DNA from: Candidatus Poribacteria bacterium
GTDB lineage: Bacteria > Poribacteria > WGA-4E > UBA9662
Direction of reading: 5' to 3'
DNA: 33,061 nt
NCBI GenBank assembly: GCA_002729015.1
Contig: PBVO01000106.1
Location: 70,596-103,656, forward strand
This document shows, one piece after another, positions 8,746-15,406 of this stretch. A program made the translations under genes and the position numbers. Below the pieces are notes generated by a model. The model searched no databases. It was not told the DNA's origin and saw only the letters and a program-made list of their open reading frames with translations. The first letter of the stretch is position 1; every line of letters starts with the position of its first letter.

Positions 8746-9186
8746 TTACCCTCCGAGAATTGAAATTAGTTCCTGATCAATATCCGCAACGACCTCAAAA
8801 GACTCAACCAAAATCCTTGGTGGGCGAGCTGGGCGTTGCCGTTCAAAATCAAAATAGACAAACTCAGTTTCTGCTCGAAAAATTGGTGTGGCTTGGTGGC
8901 AGATTTGATACCGTCTCATACTTCTGGTTTTTTGAAACCCCGCAACCCAAGTCTGAATAGTTAGTGATTGGTCAACAAGTGCAGGTTTCAAATAATCTAA
9001 GCAATGCCGGCGAGCAAACCAACCTGCCTGATTCTGTTGGTAACGTTCAGGCGACCAGCCATTAGCAGTCGAATGTGCGACTGCTACTTCTTGCATCCAA
9101 TGGATATAAACAGTATTGTTAGCATGTCCATTGAAGTCTATGCAAGATGGAGGAACGCTGATAATTTGTTGATAAATTCGAATCAA
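8746..9186 (-). CDS. Acyl-CoA thioesterase, hotdog fold (4HBT / YbgC-FadM type)
   Basis: A 146-residue single-domain hotdog protein, the normal length for the 4-hydroxybenzoyl-CoA thioesterase/YbgC group. The motif Asp17-Phe-Asn-Gly-His21-Ala-Asn-Asn-x-x-Tyr matches the family's D-x-x-G-H-x-N-N-x-x-Y signature with the catalytic Asp. It should hydrolyse acyl-CoA thioesters in the cytoplasm. Substrate is unknown. The start is TTG 9184-9186, backed by AAGGA at 9194-9198 with a seven-base spacer. It is first in a four-gene operon, and the promoter at 9205-9233 gives a leader of only about a dozen bases. A thioesterase beside a PhyH oxygenase suggests a CoA-bound intermediate, which is an inference. 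Confidence 0.88.
   Translation of the reverse strand: MIRIYQQIISVPPSCIDFNGHANNTVYIHWMQEVAVAHSTANGWSPERYQQNQAGWFARRHCLDYLKPALVDQSLTIQTWVAGFQKTRSMRRYQICHQATPIFRAETEFVYFDFERQRPARPPRILVESFEVVADIDQELISILGG
8749..8754 (-). promoter_or_regulatory. Strong Shine-Dalgarno site deciding a TTG start
   Basis: The minus strand reads GGAGGG here, seven bases before TTG 8741, which is optimal spacing. It lies inside the last codons of the upstream thioesterase gene and fixes the otherwise doubtful TTG as the PhyH start. Confidence 0.8.
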
Positions 9187-9204
9187 CCTAATATCCTTTT
9201 CGTC

Positions 9205-9233
9205 ATTATAGTCAATTTATAATTCAATGTAAA
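9205..9233 (-). promoter_or_regulatory. Sigma70 promoter of the thioesterase-PhyH-kinase-sulfatase operon
   Basis: On the minus strand there is TTTACA (9228-9233), a 17-base spacer, and a perfect TATAAT (9205-9210). Predicted transcription starts near 9198, about a dozen bases before the TTG start. Confidence 0.75.
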
Positions 9234-9261
9234 CGCAAGACAAGTCGCCAAGCCAATTCTG

Positions 9262-9270
9262 TGCTACAAT
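9262..9270 (+). promoter_or_regulatory. Extended -10 element, possible nth promoter
   Basis: TGC-TACAAT gives an extended -10 (hexamer 9265-9270), placing transcription start about 40 bases before the nth start. The expected -35 position (9242-9247) is poor, so this rests on the extended -10 alone. Confidence 0.35.
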
Positions 9271-9316
9271 TCAATTGGTGATGGTCCAAACTAGGTAGGT
9301 GCAGGTAGGGCATAAT

Positions 9317-9955
9317 GTGAGAAAAATCGAAAAAGTTGAGCGAATACAGAAAATTTTAGACGATTTATATCCTGAAACACCAAGCCCATTATCTCATGAT
9401 AGCTTGTATACTTTGCTGGTCGCAGTAATGCTCTCAGCTCAAACCACAGATAAGAAAGTCAACGAAACTACGCCAACATTGTTTAGTTTAGCGACTACGC
9501 CTCAGCAAATGGCGGAGTTATCAGAAACAACTATTAAGCAGGTTATTTCCAAAATTGGGTTATCCAACACAAAAGCTAAAAATCTAAAACGACTCAGCCA
9601 AATACTGGTAGATCGACATCAAGGAAAAGTTCCAGACAACTACACTGATTTGGAGGCACTTCCGGGAGTAGGACATAAAACGGCGAGCGTTGTCATGGGT
9701 CAAGGATTTGGTTATCCTGCGTTTCCAGTCGACACGCACATTCATCGATTGGCTTATCGCTGGGGATTATCAAATGGTAAGAATGTGGAACAAACAGAGA
9801 AAGATCTTAAACGTCTTTTCCCAAAAATAAAGTGGAATAAGCTACATCTACAAATAATTTTTTTTGGTCGCGAATATTGTCCTGCCCGACAACATCAGCC
9901 AGCTCAATGCCCAATTTGTTCTTGGGCCGGAATCAAAAAAAGACTGAATTCGTAG
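9317..9955 (+). CDS. nth: Endonuclease III, base-excision-repair DNA glycosylase/AP lyase
   Basis: A 212-residue homologue of Nth (E. coli 211), which removes oxidised pyrimidines and nicks abasic sites. The helix-hairpin-helix LPGVGHKTASVV carries the catalytic Lys121, and VDTHIHR carries the catalytic Asp139. The iron-sulfur loop is unusual: only three cysteines (C188, C198, C201) in a C-x9-C-x2-C arrangement replace the standard C-x6-C-x2-C-x5-C, and the chain then ends in SWAGIKKRLNS, so the [4Fe-4S] cluster may be absent or altered. I chose GTG 9317, which has AGGG six bases upstream and gives the E. coli length. GTG 9299 is possible but has a badly spaced site. Confidence 0.93.
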   Translation: MRKIEKVERIQKILDDLYPETPSPLSHDSLYTLLVAVMLSAQTTDKKVNETTPTLFSLATTPQQMAELSETTIKQVISKIGLSNTKAKNLKRLSQILVDRHQGKVPDNYTDLEALPGVGHKTASVVMGQGFGYPAFPVDTHIHRLAYRWGLSNGKNVEQTEKDLKRLFPKIKWNKLHLQIIFFGREYCPARQHQPAQCPICSWAGIKKRLNS

Positions 9956-9978
9956 TTAATAAAGAGCGTCTCCGATGC

Positions 9979-10007
9979 TTGACGCAATTGGGTTTCTTTG
10001 CTATACT
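9979..10007 (+). promoter_or_regulatory. Sigma70 promoter of the DapA-family lyase gene
   Basis: TTGACG (9979-9984), a 17-base spacer, and TATACT (10002-10007) preceded by TGC as an extended -10. Predicted start is near 10014, giving a leader of about 65 bases. Confidence 0.8.
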
Positions 10008-10080
10008 GAACTCGTCGATTTTTCATGTTAATAACTCTGTGGTTGTTGTCTACTGAGTAAAGCAAGGCCCCTATTTTAAA

Positions 10081-10968
10081 ATGAAATTTGAAGGTATTTA
10101 CACTCCTATTATCACACCAATCGGTGATCAAGGATTGGTTGACACTGATGCTCTGAGCCGCCAGATTAACAGGCTACTGGCGCATGGGATACAAGGTTTG
10201 TATCTACTTGGCACATCTGGTGAATTCGCATCCTTGGATAAAAATAACCGGCAGGTCGTGATTGAGACAGCCGTAGAAACAGTCAGACAAAGAGTTCCAA
10301 TTATTTGCGGAGCCATGGATGCTAGTACAAGAAGGGTCATTTCTAACATTAAAATGGCTGAACGTCTTGGAGTAACTGCGGTTACTACTACTCCACCTTA
10401 TTATTACCCCTCATCTGACCAGGAACTTTTGACTTTTTATAGAGAGGTAGCTGTAAGCAGTAATTTACCAGTCGTGATGTACAATATTCCGTCTATGGTT
10501 AAAACCAATTTGAAACCGGAGTTGGTGGCCGAGATTGTTAATCAAAATCCAAACATTGTTGGCATCAAAGATAGCACCGCCGATTGGACTACTTTTCTCA
10601 AACTTCATTCATATCTAGGAAACCGGGACAACTTCTCAATCTTGATAGGATCCTACACTATGGCAGGTGCAGCCATAGTTTTTGGAGCTCAAGGTGCCGT
10701 GATTTCTATTTCTAATATAGATCCAAAAACCTCAGTTGAGTTGTATCGTGCCGCGCGGGATCGACACTTAAATAAGCTGCAAGATCTGCAGGGCAAATTG
10801 ATAGATCTTGGCCGATTGTATAGTTATGGAAACGGGATTAGCTGCCTTAAAGCATGTGCAGAAATTTTGGGCATCTGCTCGTCGCACACAACCTCTCCGA
10901 TAGCTTCCGTCAGCGAAGAGGCAAAGGATGAACTGGCGGAACTATTGCGTTCGCATCAACTTTTATAG
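10081..10968 (+). CDS. DapA/N-acetylneuraminate-lyase-family aldolase or dehydratase (probably not DapA)
   Basis: A 295-residue (beta/alpha)8 Schiff-base lyase of the DHDPS/NAL family. GTSGE (44-48) is the pyruvate-binding loop, Tyr134 in VMYNIP is the catalytic tyrosine, and Lys163 in GIKDS is the Schiff-base lysine. The Arg that follows YN(V/I)PS in true dihydrodipicolinate synthase, which binds the aspartate semialdehyde carboxylate, is Met139 here. Together with the sugar-catabolic surroundings, this argues for a 2-keto-3-deoxy-sugar-acid aldolase, dehydratase or similar enzyme instead of lysine biosynthesis. The ATG at 10081 has only a weak ribosome site. A PhyH dioxygenase gene follows after 43 bases, probably on the same transcript. 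Confidence 0.88.
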   Translation: MKFEGIYTPIITPIGDQGLVDTDALSRQINRLLAHGIQGLYLLGTSGEFASLDKNNRQVVIETAVETVRQRVPIICGAMDASTRRVISNIKMAERLGVTAVTTTPPYYYPSSDQELLTFYREVAVSSNLPVVMYNIPSMVKTNLKPELVAEIVNQNPNIVGIKDSTADWTTFLKLHSYLGNRDNFSILIGSYTMAGAAIVFGAQGAVISISNIDPKTSVELYRAARDRHLNKLQDLQGKLIDLGRLYSYGNGISCLKACAEILGICSSHTTSPIASVSEEAKDELAELLRSHQLL

Positions 10969-11011
10969 ATGAATTGGATTGCTATAACCGGTCCACAATA
11001 CACAAGCAAAA

Positions 11012-11926
11012 ATGAATAATATGATATCTAGTGGGTCCCAAATTTGGGTGCCAGAAGTTCTATCTGATGAGCAAGTGACTTTTTTTGTCGAGAATGGATA
11101 TTTGGCTGTGTCGAATCTTGTTTCTAATGATGGAATTGAAGAATTGAGAGCTGATACCGTTAAACTAGCCAGAGGTGGCTATCCCTGTGAGACACTCGAG
11201 CCTGTCGACTCTACATTATCAGACCAAGATGTATTGGCCTCAATTTTATGTATTCACCAACCGCATTTCATCAGCGAATTAATCGAGAAATACGTTAAAC
11301 ACCCACAAATATCTGGTGCTTTGAGTCAGATTACCGCAGCACATATTCCATTTTGGGATGGTAGCGTTAAGTGTATGCAATCGATGCTATTCGTCAAACC
11401 GCCTAATTTTCAGGGTCAAGCTTGGCACCAAGACGAAATCTATATTCCAACACGAGATAGATCTTTGATTGGCGCTTGGATTGCCATGGACGATGCAGAT
11501 GTTGAAAACGGTTGCCTATGGGTTATCCCCGGTTCACATCGACAAGGTTACTTATACCCACAGCGTTCTCATCAGGATCAAGATGAATTCGATTTTGCGA
11601 ATGAAAGTTATGGCTTCGATGAGACTGAAGAAATACCGGTCGAAGTTACAACCGGTACTGTGGTCTTTTTCAATGGTTATTTGTTACACCGTTCTCGTAA
11701 AAATAGGAGTCAAACTTATCGCCGAGTATTAGTGAATCACTATTGTAATTCTTGGTCTTTATTGCCTTGGAGTGTAGCTGAAGGTGAGAGTGTGGCTAAC
11801 GCAGATCGGCGATCTGTAGTACCTGTGTCCGGTACAGATCCTTACGCTTGGAAGGGATACGAGCCTACACCAAATAATGTCTGGCTACGACAATGTAAAG
11901 CTCTTACTGAAATCGAAGCCAGTTGA
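11012..11926 (+). CDS. Phytanoyl-CoA dioxygenase (PhyH)-family oxygenase, second copy
   Basis: A 304-residue Fe(II)/2-oxoglutarate oxygenase. His139-x-Asp141 in AWHQDEIYIPTRD and the distal His226 in GYLLHRSRKN form the metal triad, with Arg237/Arg238 for 2-oxoglutarate. AMDDADVENGCLWVIPGSH is the family core. It differs clearly from the 254-residue PhyH protein at 7977-8741: an acidic insert at about residues 187-210 sits between the core and the distal His, so the two are not recent duplicates and probably have different substrates. ATG 11012 is used, with ATG 11021 as an alternative. Neither has a good ribosome site. It follows the DapA-family gene by 43 bases and is likely in its operon. 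Confidence 0.9.
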   Translation: MNNMISSGSQIWVPEVLSDEQVTFFVENGYLAVSNLVSNDGIEELRADTVKLARGGYPCETLEPVDSTLSDQDVLASILCIHQPHFISELIEKYVKHPQISGALSQITAAHIPFWDGSVKCMQSMLFVKPPNFQGQAWHQDEIYIPTRDRSLIGAWIAMDDADVENGCLWVIPGSHRQGYLYPQRSHQDQDEFDFANESYGFDETEEIPVEVTTGTVVFFNGYLLHRSRKNRSQTYRRVLVNHYCNSWSLLPWSVAEGESVANADRRSVVPVSGTDPYAWKGYEPTPNNVWLRQCKALTEIEAS

Positions 11927-11948
11927 GTTTCTGCGCAATTGGCCAAGT

Positions 11949-11977
11949 TTGAAAACCCGATAGCCTTGTGCTATACT
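11949..11977 (+). promoter_or_regulatory. Sigma70 promoter of the 267-aa lipoprotein gene
   Basis: TTGAAA (11949-11954), a 17-base spacer, and TATACT (11972-11977) with TGC before it as an extended -10. The 12 bases from this TGC onward (11969-11980) are identical to those at 9999-10010. Predicted start near 11984 leaves a leader of about 42 bases. Confidence 0.8.
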
Positions 11978-12025
11978 GAAAAAATCATAATAGTCAGCAA
12001 GTTGCTGAACTTTTAAGGAGTAAAG

Positions 12026-12829
12026 ATGAAGCGATTATCAAAATTGGTGCAAATCAGTTTAGGCTTTATGTTGATGCTGGCGCTGATTGGTTGCCAGGAG
12101 GCACTCAAAAGTAGTCTCAAATCTATCACAGAAGGCAACTCACTAAAAAATATGCCAGCCATTTTCCCAGATGAAGAGAACTTACCTGAGGGGCATAGTA
12201 TTCTTGATATGGAAGTAGCACGTGAACAGTTTGATCCAGATGCTGCTCCACGTAATAATGGTGTGATTGTAACGAAAGATGGAATCGAATTTTCAATTGT
12301 TTATTGGCGTAGTGCTGACCTTGACTTCAAATATAATCGAGGTAATAACGCATCCGTATTTTACGAACGTGAGGCTGCACACCAGGGTGATAAATGTGAT
12401 GTTTTTTACGTTAAATTGGTCAATAATCGTGAGCAAAAAGTGATCTTCGATGTCAAAAAGTGTCGAATTGTTGACCAAGGCGAGAATATGTATGGTGGAC
12501 ATAACTACGAAGATTTAAAAGAACGTTTGATGATGATGAGCCGAATTGGCGGTATTATGGTAAAAAATGGACTACAGGTGGCCAAAGAGATTTTGCTAGA
12601 AAAACAAGTTGCAAAAGTCGAGGATGGCATACCTCCTGGAGGATCAGTAGAAGGGTTTCTTGCTTTCCAGCAAGTGAAGCTAAATGCTACCGATCTATCA
12701 GTACAAATTCCTGTTGAAAAAGCCCCGCCAGAAGGGACTGCTGCTCGTTACCAAACTGTTCCGTTCGAATTCAAATTCAAACACGACAGGGGTATCAGGC
12801 TAGCGCAACCTCCGCCAAAAAGATATTAA
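12026..12829 (+). CDS. Putative lipoprotein of unknown function (267 aa)
   Basis: I do not recognise the family. The N-terminus is a textbook lipoprotein signal: basic MKRLSK, a hydrophobic stretch, and the lipobox A-L-I-G-Cys23, so the mature protein should be lipid-anchored in the envelope. The rest is hydrophilic with mixed charge, contains two cysteines (in DKCDVFYVK and VKKCRIVDQ) that might form a disulfide, and ends in a proline-rich basic tail. No catalytic motif stands out, and the composition suggests a beta-rich domain with a conserved-looking GGSVEGFLAFQQVKL segment. AAGGAG at 12015-12020 with a five-base spacer fixes ATG 12026. It has its own promoter upstream and a strong terminator just after it, so it is a single-gene transcript. 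Confidence 0.8.
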   Translation: MKRLSKLVQISLGFMLMLALIGCQEALKSSLKSITEGNSLKNMPAIFPDEENLPEGHSILDMEVAREQFDPDAAPRNNGVIVTKDGIEFSIVYWRSADLDFKYNRGNNASVFYEREAAHQGDKCDVFYVKLVNNREQKVIFDVKKCRIVDQGENMYGGHNYEDLKERLMMMSRIGGIMVKNGLQVAKEILLEKQVAKVEDGIPPGGSVEGFLAFQQVKLNATDLSVQIPVEKAPPEGTAARYQTVPFEFKFKHDRGIRLAQPPPKRY

Positions 12830-12861
12830 CTTTTTTAGAGTTAACCTCTGATCTTATACAC

Positions 12862-12899
12862 AGCGGATGGACTGGAAACTGTTCATTCGCTATTTTTTT
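12862..12899 (+). terminator. Intrinsic terminator of the 267-aa lipoprotein gene
   Basis: AGCGGATG (12862-12869) pairs with CATTCGCT (12884-12891) through eight pairs including one G-U, and GAC/GTT (70-72 with 81-83) can extend the stem to 11 with an eight-base loop. Seven T residues follow at 12893-12899. The U-tract overlaps the last codons of the converging lipoprotein gene. Confidence 0.8.
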
Positions 12900-13354
12900 G
12901 TCCGTTGGTAGATTGCCATGCTACCGTCGTCGTAGTAGAGTGTCAGTTGATTGTCAATTAGATCGAAGGTAATCTGTCCATCGAACGTCTTTGTTTTTAC
13001 TGGAATCTGACTTGTGGGTAAAAGGGTTTTGACTGATTCAGTCACACTGTTAATCTGATCCTCTTGAATCCGCAGTTTCCCGTTTGCCTCCACTGACAGG
13101 TATCCTCCAGTAATCAATGGAAGACTCGTTTTCGATTTCCAAGTGCCAATTTCACTAATTGTTAAGCTAGCACTGATAAGACCATCAGTTGGACGAAGGT
13201 GGGTTAATTCCCAGTAACCTACCAAATTATCGGGTACTAGTACTTGTTCTGTGGACAAGGTGGGTGGACTTATATCATCAGGGCCACAACTAGCAAAGAG
13301 AAAACAATATAATAATAAAACAAAGAGTGCTGTGTTATTCCTTGGGCTTGACAT
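12890..13354 (-). CDS. Small lipoprotein, possibly lipocalin-like (154 aa)
   Basis: An unrecognised small envelope protein. MSSPRNN, a hydrophobic core and the lipobox L-F-A-S-Cys23 followed by GPDD form a lipoprotein signal peptide. After a short linker, VGYWELTHLRP begins a beta-rich domain that looks like the first strand of lipocalin-like families (G-x-W near the start), continuing with ITFDLIDNQLTLYYDDGSMAIYQR. The similarity is by eye only. I start it at ATG 13354 because this gives a proper signal peptide. Reading from 13447 would put 31 hydrophilic residues in front of it and overlap the divergent dehydrogenase gene. The start codon lies inside the -35 box of the divergent promoter. 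No clear promoter of its own was found. Confidence 0.75.
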   Translation of the reverse strand: MSSPRNNTALFVLLLYCFLFASCGPDDISPPTLSTEQVLVPDNLVGYWELTHLRPTDGLISASLTISEIGTWKSKTSLPLITGGYLSVEANGKLRIQEDQINSVTESVKTLLPTSQIPVKTKTFDGQITFDLIDNQLTLYYDDGSMAIYQRTKK

Positions 13355-13376
13355 GGGTTTCGATCTTTCGTATTCT
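13348..13376 (+). promoter_or_regulatory. Sigma70 promoter of the hydroxyacid dehydrogenase gene
   Basis: A perfect TTGACA (13348-13353), a 17-base spacer, and TATTCT (13371-13376). Start is expected near 13383, giving a leader of about 38 bases. The -35 box covers the start codon (13352-13354) of the lipoprotein gene on the other strand. Confidence 0.8.
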
Positions 13377-13420
13377 ATCAAACATTCACAAATAGATTTT
13401 TGAATGGAAGGCAAATTAAT

Positions 13421-14446
13421 ATGGGAAAAAGCTTGATTGTCGTGCATTCTCGGTTTGATCTAGTTTGGCCTTTTGCCGCTGATCACTTGCATACGCTGTG
13501 GGAAGCCGATGGAGATGTTGAATTTCACCGATTGGAGAATACAAATGATCAATTGCTGGGCCAAATTGCTAATGATACCGACAACATTGTCCGTCTGGCT
13601 ACGTTGGGGGTCGGTGTTACGAAGGATTGTCTGCAAAAATTCTCGGTTTTGAAAGAAGCAACCTTTCAAGGTAGTTACGGTCGCAATCTGTCTGAAGAAA
13701 CCAATCAGTATTTGAAAGAACGTGAAATCTTGACTTATGATCATCCTAGTGAAGGCTTTTGGGGGCAAACAGTTTCTGAATACGGTCTGGCACTGACTTT
13801 GTCGGGTTTACGCCGAATCCCACAACTTCATCGTGAAATTTTGACATCCTTAGAACCATGGGACTACAGTCCGCCAGACGGGATTGGTCGTCCTGGGGCT
13901 CGAGGTCATCAGTTTGGAGATAACCCCAATTTTACCAGTGGAACAATTGCGGGTAAAAAAGTCCGCATCGTTGGAGTGGGTAACATTGCTAGTCGTTACG
14001 CCAGTTTTGTCAGTATGTTGGGAGCTGATGTCGCTGCTTATGACCCTAACGCGAGTGAACCTTGCTTTCATCGGGCTGGTGCTAGAAAAGAATGGCATTT
14101 AGATCAACTTGTTAGGGATGCCGAAATTTTTGCTCCTATGGTTCCATTGTGGGAATCAACACGAGGTATTGTCACCGCAGACCACATCAATGATCTACCA
14201 AAAGGCTGTCTAGTCGTCTTGGTTACCAGAGCTGGGATCTGTGATGTTGATGCCATTCGCCGTCGAGTTTTAGCCGATGAAATTAGTTTAGCAGCCGATG
14301 TTTGGGATGTCGAACCACTACCGTTAGATGATCCGCTTCTAGGTCGCCATAATGTAGTACATACACCACACAACGCAGGTAGAACCATAGATGCCAACAA
14401 AAGTTGGGCTGAAAAGTTAGCAGTTCAGTTTCAACCAACGGCCTAA
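13421..14446 (+). CDS. D-isomer-specific 2-hydroxyacid dehydrogenase, NAD-binding
   Basis: A 341-residue NAD(P)-dependent reductase of 2-keto acids. The Rossmann motif VRIVGVGNIASRYASF is near residues 180-195, followed by an acidic residue in AAYDPNAS as a candidate adenine-ribose ligand. The catalytic set is visible: Arg near 269 in VLVTRAGICD, Glu near 296 in WDVEPLPLDDPLL, and His near 316 in HTPHNAGRT. The final strand HNVVHTPHNAGRT is typical. Substrate might be a glyoxylate-, glycerate- or sugar-acid-type 2-keto acid. The flanking TIM-barrel epimerase and FAH hydrolase favour sugar acids. ATG 13421 has GGAAGG nine bases upstream, better than ATG 13400. The gene ends four bases from the converging epimerase gene. 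Confidence 0.92.
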   Translation: MGKSLIVVHSRFDLVWPFAADHLHTLWEADGDVEFHRLENTNDQLLGQIANDTDNIVRLATLGVGVTKDCLQKFSVLKEATFQGSYGRNLSEETNQYLKEREILTYDHPSEGFWGQTVSEYGLALTLSGLRRIPQLHREILTSLEPWDYSPPDGIGRPGARGHQFGDNPNFTSGTIAGKKVRIVGVGNIASRYASFVSMLGADVAAYDPNASEPCFHRAGARKEWHLDQLVRDAEIFAPMVPLWESTRGIVTADHINDLPKGCLVVLVTRAGICDVDAIRRRVLADEISLAADVWDVEPLPLDDPLLGRHNVVHTPHNAGRTIDANKSWAEKLAVQFQPTA

Positions 14447-14450
14447 CGTT

Positions 14451-15260
14451 TTAATCCTGTTGCCAAAGGTAGCGCAAATAATCGGCGGCTTTTCTCATCG
14501 AATCTATAGGATCCGATTCTCCTTCGTAGACAATAGAAACTCCACCGTTATAGTTTAAACCTTTCAGGATTTTGACAATTCTAGCATAATCTAACCACTC
14601 TTCAACACCAGAATCGATGTGATAGAATTTCGCACGAACATATACAGCATAGGGCGCCGTCTTGGCAATACTGTCATAACAGTCAAATTTAGGAGTGGAT
14701 TGGCCGTGGCTACCACTGGCTCCCGGTGAGCCTGCATATTGCCCTGTGTCAACAATGTGAGTAAAATAAGGATGATTGGTCTCGTTCAATGCGCGTAGGA
14801 GGTTATCTCCAGTTCGGGTCACGTTGTTGTGGTTGTGGTTTTGTAAACCAACGATGATACCTTTTTGGTAACCGTATTCGGCGACTTCCTTAAAGCCTCG
14901 TATCATCGGTGGCCAAAGTTCCTCTTCGTCGGTGCAATCTTCGGGTACATAAGCAGCGAAAACTCGGACCAATGGACAACTCATGAAACAGGCTATGTCT
15001 ATCCAATTTTTGATTTTGGCAATCTGATCCGGGTGCTGATCTATAGGAACGCCAAAATTATTGCTAACTCCGATATAACCTAGTGGTAACCCCTTTTTTT
15101 GTAAGTCCATTTTCAGTATTCTTAGATAGTCAATATTAGTTGATTCAAAAGCGGTGGAATGCAGTTCAATCTGGTCTAGGTTCAGGTCGGAGACAATCTG
15201 GGCAAACTCGGTGGCTGTTGTTCCCCGAACGTTCAGTGACATAGTACCAAGCTTAATCAT
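14451..15260 (-). CDS. Sugar phosphate isomerase/epimerase-type TIM-barrel protein (269 aa)
   Basis: A xylose-isomerase-like TIM barrel (AP-endonuclease family 2 superfamily). Recognisable elements are an N-terminal KLGTMSLNV strand, DQIELHSTAF with a Glu on strand 2, VGLQNHNHNN with a metal-site His cluster on a middle strand, HIVDTGQYAGSPG with the metal Asp, and VSIVYEGESD with the C-terminal Glu. These proteins isomerise or epimerise keto-sugars with a divalent metal, or act as inosose dehydratases, and the precise activity is not predictable. ATG 15260 has AAGGA six bases upstream. It is divergent from the FAH-family gene, with interleaved promoters between them, and convergent with the hydroxyacid dehydrogenase. 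Confidence 0.87.
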   Translation of the reverse strand: MIKLGTMSLNVRGTTATEFAQIVSDLNLDQIELHSTAFESTNIDYLRILKMDLQKKGLPLGYIGVSNNFGVPIDQHPDQIAKIKNWIDIACFMSCPLVRVFAAYVPEDCTDEEELWPPMIRGFKEVAEYGYQKGIIVGLQNHNHNNVTRTGDNLLRALNETNHPYFTHIVDTGQYAGSPGASGSHGQSTPKFDCYDSIAKTAPYAVYVRAKFYHIDSGVEEWLDYARIVKILKGLNYNGGVSIVYEGESDPIDSMRKAADYLRYLWQQD

Positions 15261-15303
15261 TATTGGTCCTTTTCGGCGGTGTTGGTAAATCAGTTGCCGA
15301 GAC

Positions 15304-15332
15304 TTGGGTCCAGTATATCACAATGCTAAACT
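15304..15332 (+). promoter_or_regulatory. Likely promoter of the FAH-TPR-binding-protein operon
   Basis: TTGGGT (15304-15309), a 17-base spacer and TAAACT (15327-15332) with TGC as an extended -10. Start is expected near 15339. It overlaps the opposing promoter at 15312-15340. Confidence 0.5.
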
Positions 15333-15340
15333 ATAACCAA
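15312..15340 (-). promoter_or_regulatory. Likely promoter of the TIM-barrel epimerase gene
   Basis: On the minus strand TTGGTT (15335-15340), a 17-base spacer, and TATACT (15312-15317). Start is expected near 15305, leaving a leader of about 45 bases. Confidence 0.6.
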
Positions 15341-15396
15341 AGTTAGATCTGGTCCTTTACCATTCTAACTTTTCATCTTTACTAAGTTATGATAAA

Positions 15397-15402
15397 AAGG
15401 AG
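15397..15402 (+). promoter_or_regulatory. Ribosome binding site deciding the FAH-family start
   Basis: AAGGAG sits four bases before ATG 15407 and downstream of the earlier in-frame ATG 15389, so the later start is the real one. It yields the MRLFRFGPRGQE beginning usual in the family. Confidence 0.75.
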
Positions 15403-15406
15403 AATT

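Noticed and set aside
9904..10131. 75-codon reverse reading frame
   Set aside because: It crosses the end of nth, the dapA-family promoter and the start of the next gene, and has no recognisable protein features.
7977..11926. The two PhyH genes as a recent duplication
   Set aside because: Lengths (254 and 304), the acidic insert and residues around the HxD motif differ throughout, so they are separate family members.
13355..13447. Upstream extension of the small lipoprotein
   Set aside because: It would put 31 polar residues before a good lipoprotein signal peptide and overlap the divergent gene.
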